DNA from: Paenalicyclobacillus mengziensis
Lineage (GTDB): Bacteria; Bacillota; Bacilli; Alicyclobacillales; Alicyclobacillaceae
Reading direction: 5' to 3'
DNA length: 64,000 nt
NCBI RefSeq assembly: GCF_017298635.1
Contig: NZ_CP071182.1
Span: 3,138,001-3,202,000, forward strand
Under the pieces are notes generated by a model. It was not told where the DNA came from. It ran no database searches and saw nothing but the letters and a program-made list of their open reading frames with translations. Position numbers and translations under genes: made by a program. Of this stretch, positions 61,545-64,000 are shown in pieces. The first letter of the stretch is position 1, and the number at the start of each line of letters is the position of its first letter.

Positions 61545-62888
61545 TCATACGCCGCCTGCATGGGTTGGGCTCAAGTATCTCGGCATCAGTGCCGGAACAT
61601 CCTCTTGGTATAGCGTTTCTTCGACTTCCGGGTGGACACAGGTTTCCACCATCCACATGGCGTAAACGCCGTAACCTCTTGTCGGGTCAGATACAAAAAC
61701 ATGTGTGACAGCGCCTACCAGCCGACCATCCTGGACGATGGGACTCCCGCTCATTCCCTGCACAATACCGCCCGCTTCCTTCAAAAGCCGTGCATCGGTC
61801 ACGCGAACAACCATGCTCTTAATCGCAGGTTTGTCCTGATGAACCAGGTTTTCTATCTCGACATCAAACGACTGGACAGTCTGACCATGCAGCACAGTTA
61901 GAATTTGTGCTGGACCTTTGTGCACCTGCTCCGGCAACGCGACCGGTAATTCCTTCAACTGTCCTTGGACACCAGGAGCTATTTCCATTGTGCCGAAGAC
62001 GCCAAACGGGGTGTTTTCTTGGATGTCACCAATCTGACCGATTGATCGAACAAAGCGTCCCCGCTTTTCACCCGGTTTTCCTGGTTCACCTCGGACGACA
62101 CCCGTGACTTCCGACGGGTAAACGGGTCCTGTTCCCTCAATCGGTTGACCGGTATCAGCATCTGAAATTAAATGGCCAAGTGCGCCAAATCGATGATTCC
62201 TTGGGTCATAAAAGGTGAGCGTGCCAACTCCCGTGGTTCGTTCTCGAACAAACATCCCGAGATGGCGTTCCCCATTCGCATCGACGACAGGAGAAACGTA
62301 AATCCTTTTGTGTTCCCTCCCTCGCCGGATTTGCAACTCGAGACGACCATTCGATTGGTTTACAGACTGCCTCAGATCAGTGACGCTATTCAAAGCCTGC
62401 CCATTCACCCGTTCCACCACGTCCCCAACCTGGATATGAGCGTCTGCTGCCGGAGATGCCTCTGATGTTCCGATCCGTTGGAAACCGATGACGATAAGGC
62501 CGCGAGAATGAAGGATGACACCGATGGACTCGCCGCCAACCACAACATCTTCCCTCGGAACGACGTTCACATGTACTGCTTTCCAGGGGAGAAATCCAAA
62601 TAATTTTGTGGAGACCACTGCGTCTCCTATATCGTGGGAAGAAACGGAGACCTCCGTGACACCTTTCGTGTCATCTGTCAAGGTTTGTGCCTCGACAACC
62701 CGAGCGTTTGAGGAGTTCACTTGCAGATGCCCGGGAACCCGCAAATCAAGTGTAAGTCGTTGCCCTAACGGCAGCCGTACTTCATCCGGAGTACTTACAA
62801 GCTGCGTTACAGGACCGCTTGAACAAAGCCATGTCAACCCCGCAGCAATTCCCATGCGGGCGCATTTTCCATACCATCCTTTATTCAT
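61545..62888 (-). CDS. spoIVB: SpoIVB serine peptidase (S55)
   Basis: 447 residues. An N-terminal signal/anchor segment (WYGKCARMGIAAGLTWL) is followed by a PDZ domain (about 120-205: ADAHIQVGDVVERVNGQAL) and an S55 domain. Catalytic residues: serine in GIVQGMSGSPIVQDGRLVG and histidine in FGALGHLISDADTG. In sporulation it is secreted from the forespore and triggers sigma-K activation in the mother cell. Confidence 0.97.
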   Translation of the reverse strand: MNKGWYGKCARMGIAAGLTWLCSSGPVTQLVSTPDEVRLPLGQRLTLDLRVPGHLQVNSSNARVVEAQTLTDDTKGVTEVSVSSHDIGDAVVSTKLFGFLPWKAVHVNVVPREDVVVGGESIGVILHSRGLIVIGFQRIGTSEASPAADAHIQVGDVVERVNGQALNSVTDLRQSVNQSNGRLELQIRRGREHKRIYVSPVVDANGERHLGMFVRERTTGVGTLTFYDPRNHRFGALGHLISDADTGQPIEGTGPVYPSEVTGVVRGEPGKPGEKRGRFVRSIGQIGDIQENTPFGVFGTMEIAPGVQGQLKELPVALPEQVHKGPAQILTVLHGQTVQSFDVEIENLVHQDKPAIKSMVVRVTDARLLKEAGGIVQGMSGSPIVQDGRLVGAVTHVFVSDPTRGYGVYAMWMVETCVHPEVEETLYQEDVPALMPRYLSPTHAGGV

Positions 62889-63001
62889 GTCGATCCCCCC
62901 TGCACGGCACCTCCGCGATTCGCTCGTGGTACTAACGTGCCCCCGTCAGAGTGGGATTATGATGTTCAAAAGCTGCCACGGTGCCCGTGCCACTCCTTGG
63001 T

Positions 63002-64000
63002 CTACCCTGCCAAATGCTTACGCGCGTGAAGTAACGCTCGGGCGTGTTCAAAGGCGGTACCGTCAGCAGCATCGGAACCCAGCAAACGTGCAATTTCAGC
63101 CACTCTTCCATCTTCATCAAGCGGCAGAACAGAGGTTTCAGTGCTGTCTGTGGTTTCCGTTTTCATGATTTGAAGGTGTGAAGTTGCACTCGCTGCAATT
63201 TGAGCAGAATGTGTGACACACAGCACCTGTCCTCGTTGGCCCAGAAGAGAGAGGTGTCTCGCCAATTGAACCGCAGCGGATCCGCTGACCCCACTGTCGA
63301 TCTCGTCAAAGACCAGTGTGGAAACCTCGTCCACCTCAGACAGAACCGACTTCAGTGAAAGCAACGTGCGTGAAAGTTCTCCACCAGATGCGACCTTGCT
63401 CAGCAACTTCGGTTCCTCACCGCGGTTCGCAGAAAACAGGTACAGGACCTCATCCATCCCATTTGTAGAAAAAACAGGTTCCTTGTCTGCGTTCGTTCGC
63501 ATGTTCACTTGCACAACAAACACAGCACTTGGGATGTCGAGTTCTCTAAGGGTCGCCTGAACACGCTCGCTCATCTTTGAAGCCGCTGCAGTTCGTGCCT
63601 GATGGAGACGCTCCGAAGCAGCAAACAACCGCTCTTCGGTCTGCTTTAACAGTCGTTGTGCTTCATCAATCCGCTCCTCTTGATGCAACAAGCTGTCCCG
63701 GTTCTTTTTTGCTTCGTCCAAATAAACAAGAACATCTTCCACAGTTGCACCGTACTTCCGTTCCAACATCCTCAGTTCTGCGAAGCGGTTTTCAATTTCG
63801 TCAATGCGCCTCGGGTCGTTATCGAGGTCTGATACGTAGTGTGACAGTCCACGCAGAGCCTCTTCCGCATGAACCTGTGCCGTTTCCAGCAAGCTTAAGT
63901 TTTCCCGCAATGATTCATCGTATGCTGCCGCTGCCGCCACCTCATGCAAGGCGGTCGACAACAAACTGTTCGCTCCGGGTTTGCCGGCCGTGCCGTCCAC
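63002..64000 (-). CDS. recN: DNA repair protein RecN (5' part beyond the window)
   Basis: C-terminal 332 codons. A coiled-coil arm is followed by the head domain: KLLSKVASGGELSRTLLSLK (ABC signature), STLVFDEIDSGVSGSAA (Walker B) and VLCVTHSAQIAASA. RecN is an SMC-like protein for double-strand break repair. Next in the order recN-spoIVB-spo0A, as in most Bacillota. Confidence 0.96.
   Translation of the reverse strand: MDGTAGKPGANSLLSTALHEVAAAAAYDESLRENLSLLETAQVHAEEALRGLSHYVSDLDNDPRRIDEIENRFAELRMLERKYGATVEDVLVYLDEAKKNRDSLLHQEERIDEAQRLLKQTEERLFAASERLHQARTAAASKMSERVQATLRELDIPSAVFVVQVNMRTNADKEPVFSTNGMDEVLYLFSANRGEEPKLLSKVASGGELSRTLLSLKSVLSEVDEVSTLVFDEIDSGVSGSAAVQLARHLSLLGQRGQVLCVTHSAQIAASATSHLQIMKTETTDSTETSVLPLDEDGRVAEIARLLGSDAADGTAFEHARALLHARKHLAG

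Overview
This 64 kb window comes from the chromosome of an endospore-forming, probably acidophilic Bacillota close to Alicyclobacillus and its relatives. The sporulation evidence is strong: spo0A, spoIVB, an alpha/beta-type small acid-soluble spore protein, a GerA-type germinant receptor operon, a GerP-like/Hsp20 spore-coat operon and a tiny YjcZ-like protein. A sulfide:quinone oxidoreductase-DUF1641-DsrE-TusA operon, a DoxX/DoxD-like quinone oxidoreductase subunit and a cytochrome b6-type operon suggest a sulfur-oxidising lifestyle. The genus is inferred from gene content, not from a database match.

Layout. 1-2.9 kb: leucine dehydrogenase (cut by the left edge) behind a near-perfect sigma-54 promoter, three enhancer-like palindromes and the sigma-54 activator BkdR. 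3.1-7.9 kb: molybdopterin genes (moaC and a moaD-moaE fusion), an MBL hydrolase, a membrane-anchored GH18 hydrolase and a permease. 7.9-12.4 kb: two Hsp20 genes around a HhH-GPD DNA glycosylase, a 15-bp tandem repeat, the GerP-like coat operon, a TerC protein and a SASP. 12.4-20.6 kb: apbE, several exporters (two DMT, one LysE), a thioesterase, YbaK, an M3 peptidase and a secreted protein with a poly-acidic tail. 20.7-24.1 kb: YjcZ-like protein, MreC, SPFH protein and its YtrA-type repressor with a clear operator. 24.2-29.7 kb: sparse region with a DinB protein, DoxX, an unknown gene followed by an array of palindromes, and a secreted stalk-domain protein. 29.9-31.7 kb: c-di-AMP riboswitch plus NCS1 permease. 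31.7-34.3 kb: MerR/TipAS-ABC efflux operon. 34.4-38.5 kb: germinant receptor operon. 38.7-41.1 kb: ECF sigma operon. 41.3-43.8 kb: GbsR regulator, betaine-binding lipoprotein and a lactonase-like MBL enzyme. 44.4-47.5 kb: FTR1 iron permease and cytochrome b operon. 47.7-55.6 kb: a kinase-like relic, two MFS transporters, a lipoprotein, a broken GNAT gene, MarC and DedA. 55.8-59.8 kb: orphan histidine kinase and sulfur operon. 60.5-64 kb: spo0A, spoIVB and recN (cut by the right edge) in the usual Bacillota order.

The most interesting items are the c-di-AMP riboswitch with a Shine-Dalgarno-sequestering hairpin in front of a nucleobase permease; the five-unit 25-bp palindrome array with symmetric 53-40-40-53 spacing beside an unknown gene with a possible helix-turn-helix; a 15-bp tandem repeat in which each unit is a Shine-Dalgarno plus ATG leading into an hsp20 gene; the gbsR-opuAC-lactonase operon; and a cytochrome b operon containing a 38-residue membrane protein and a subunit IV-like protein with a large extra domain. 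No enzyme reaction or binding was tested; all functions rest on reading the sequence.
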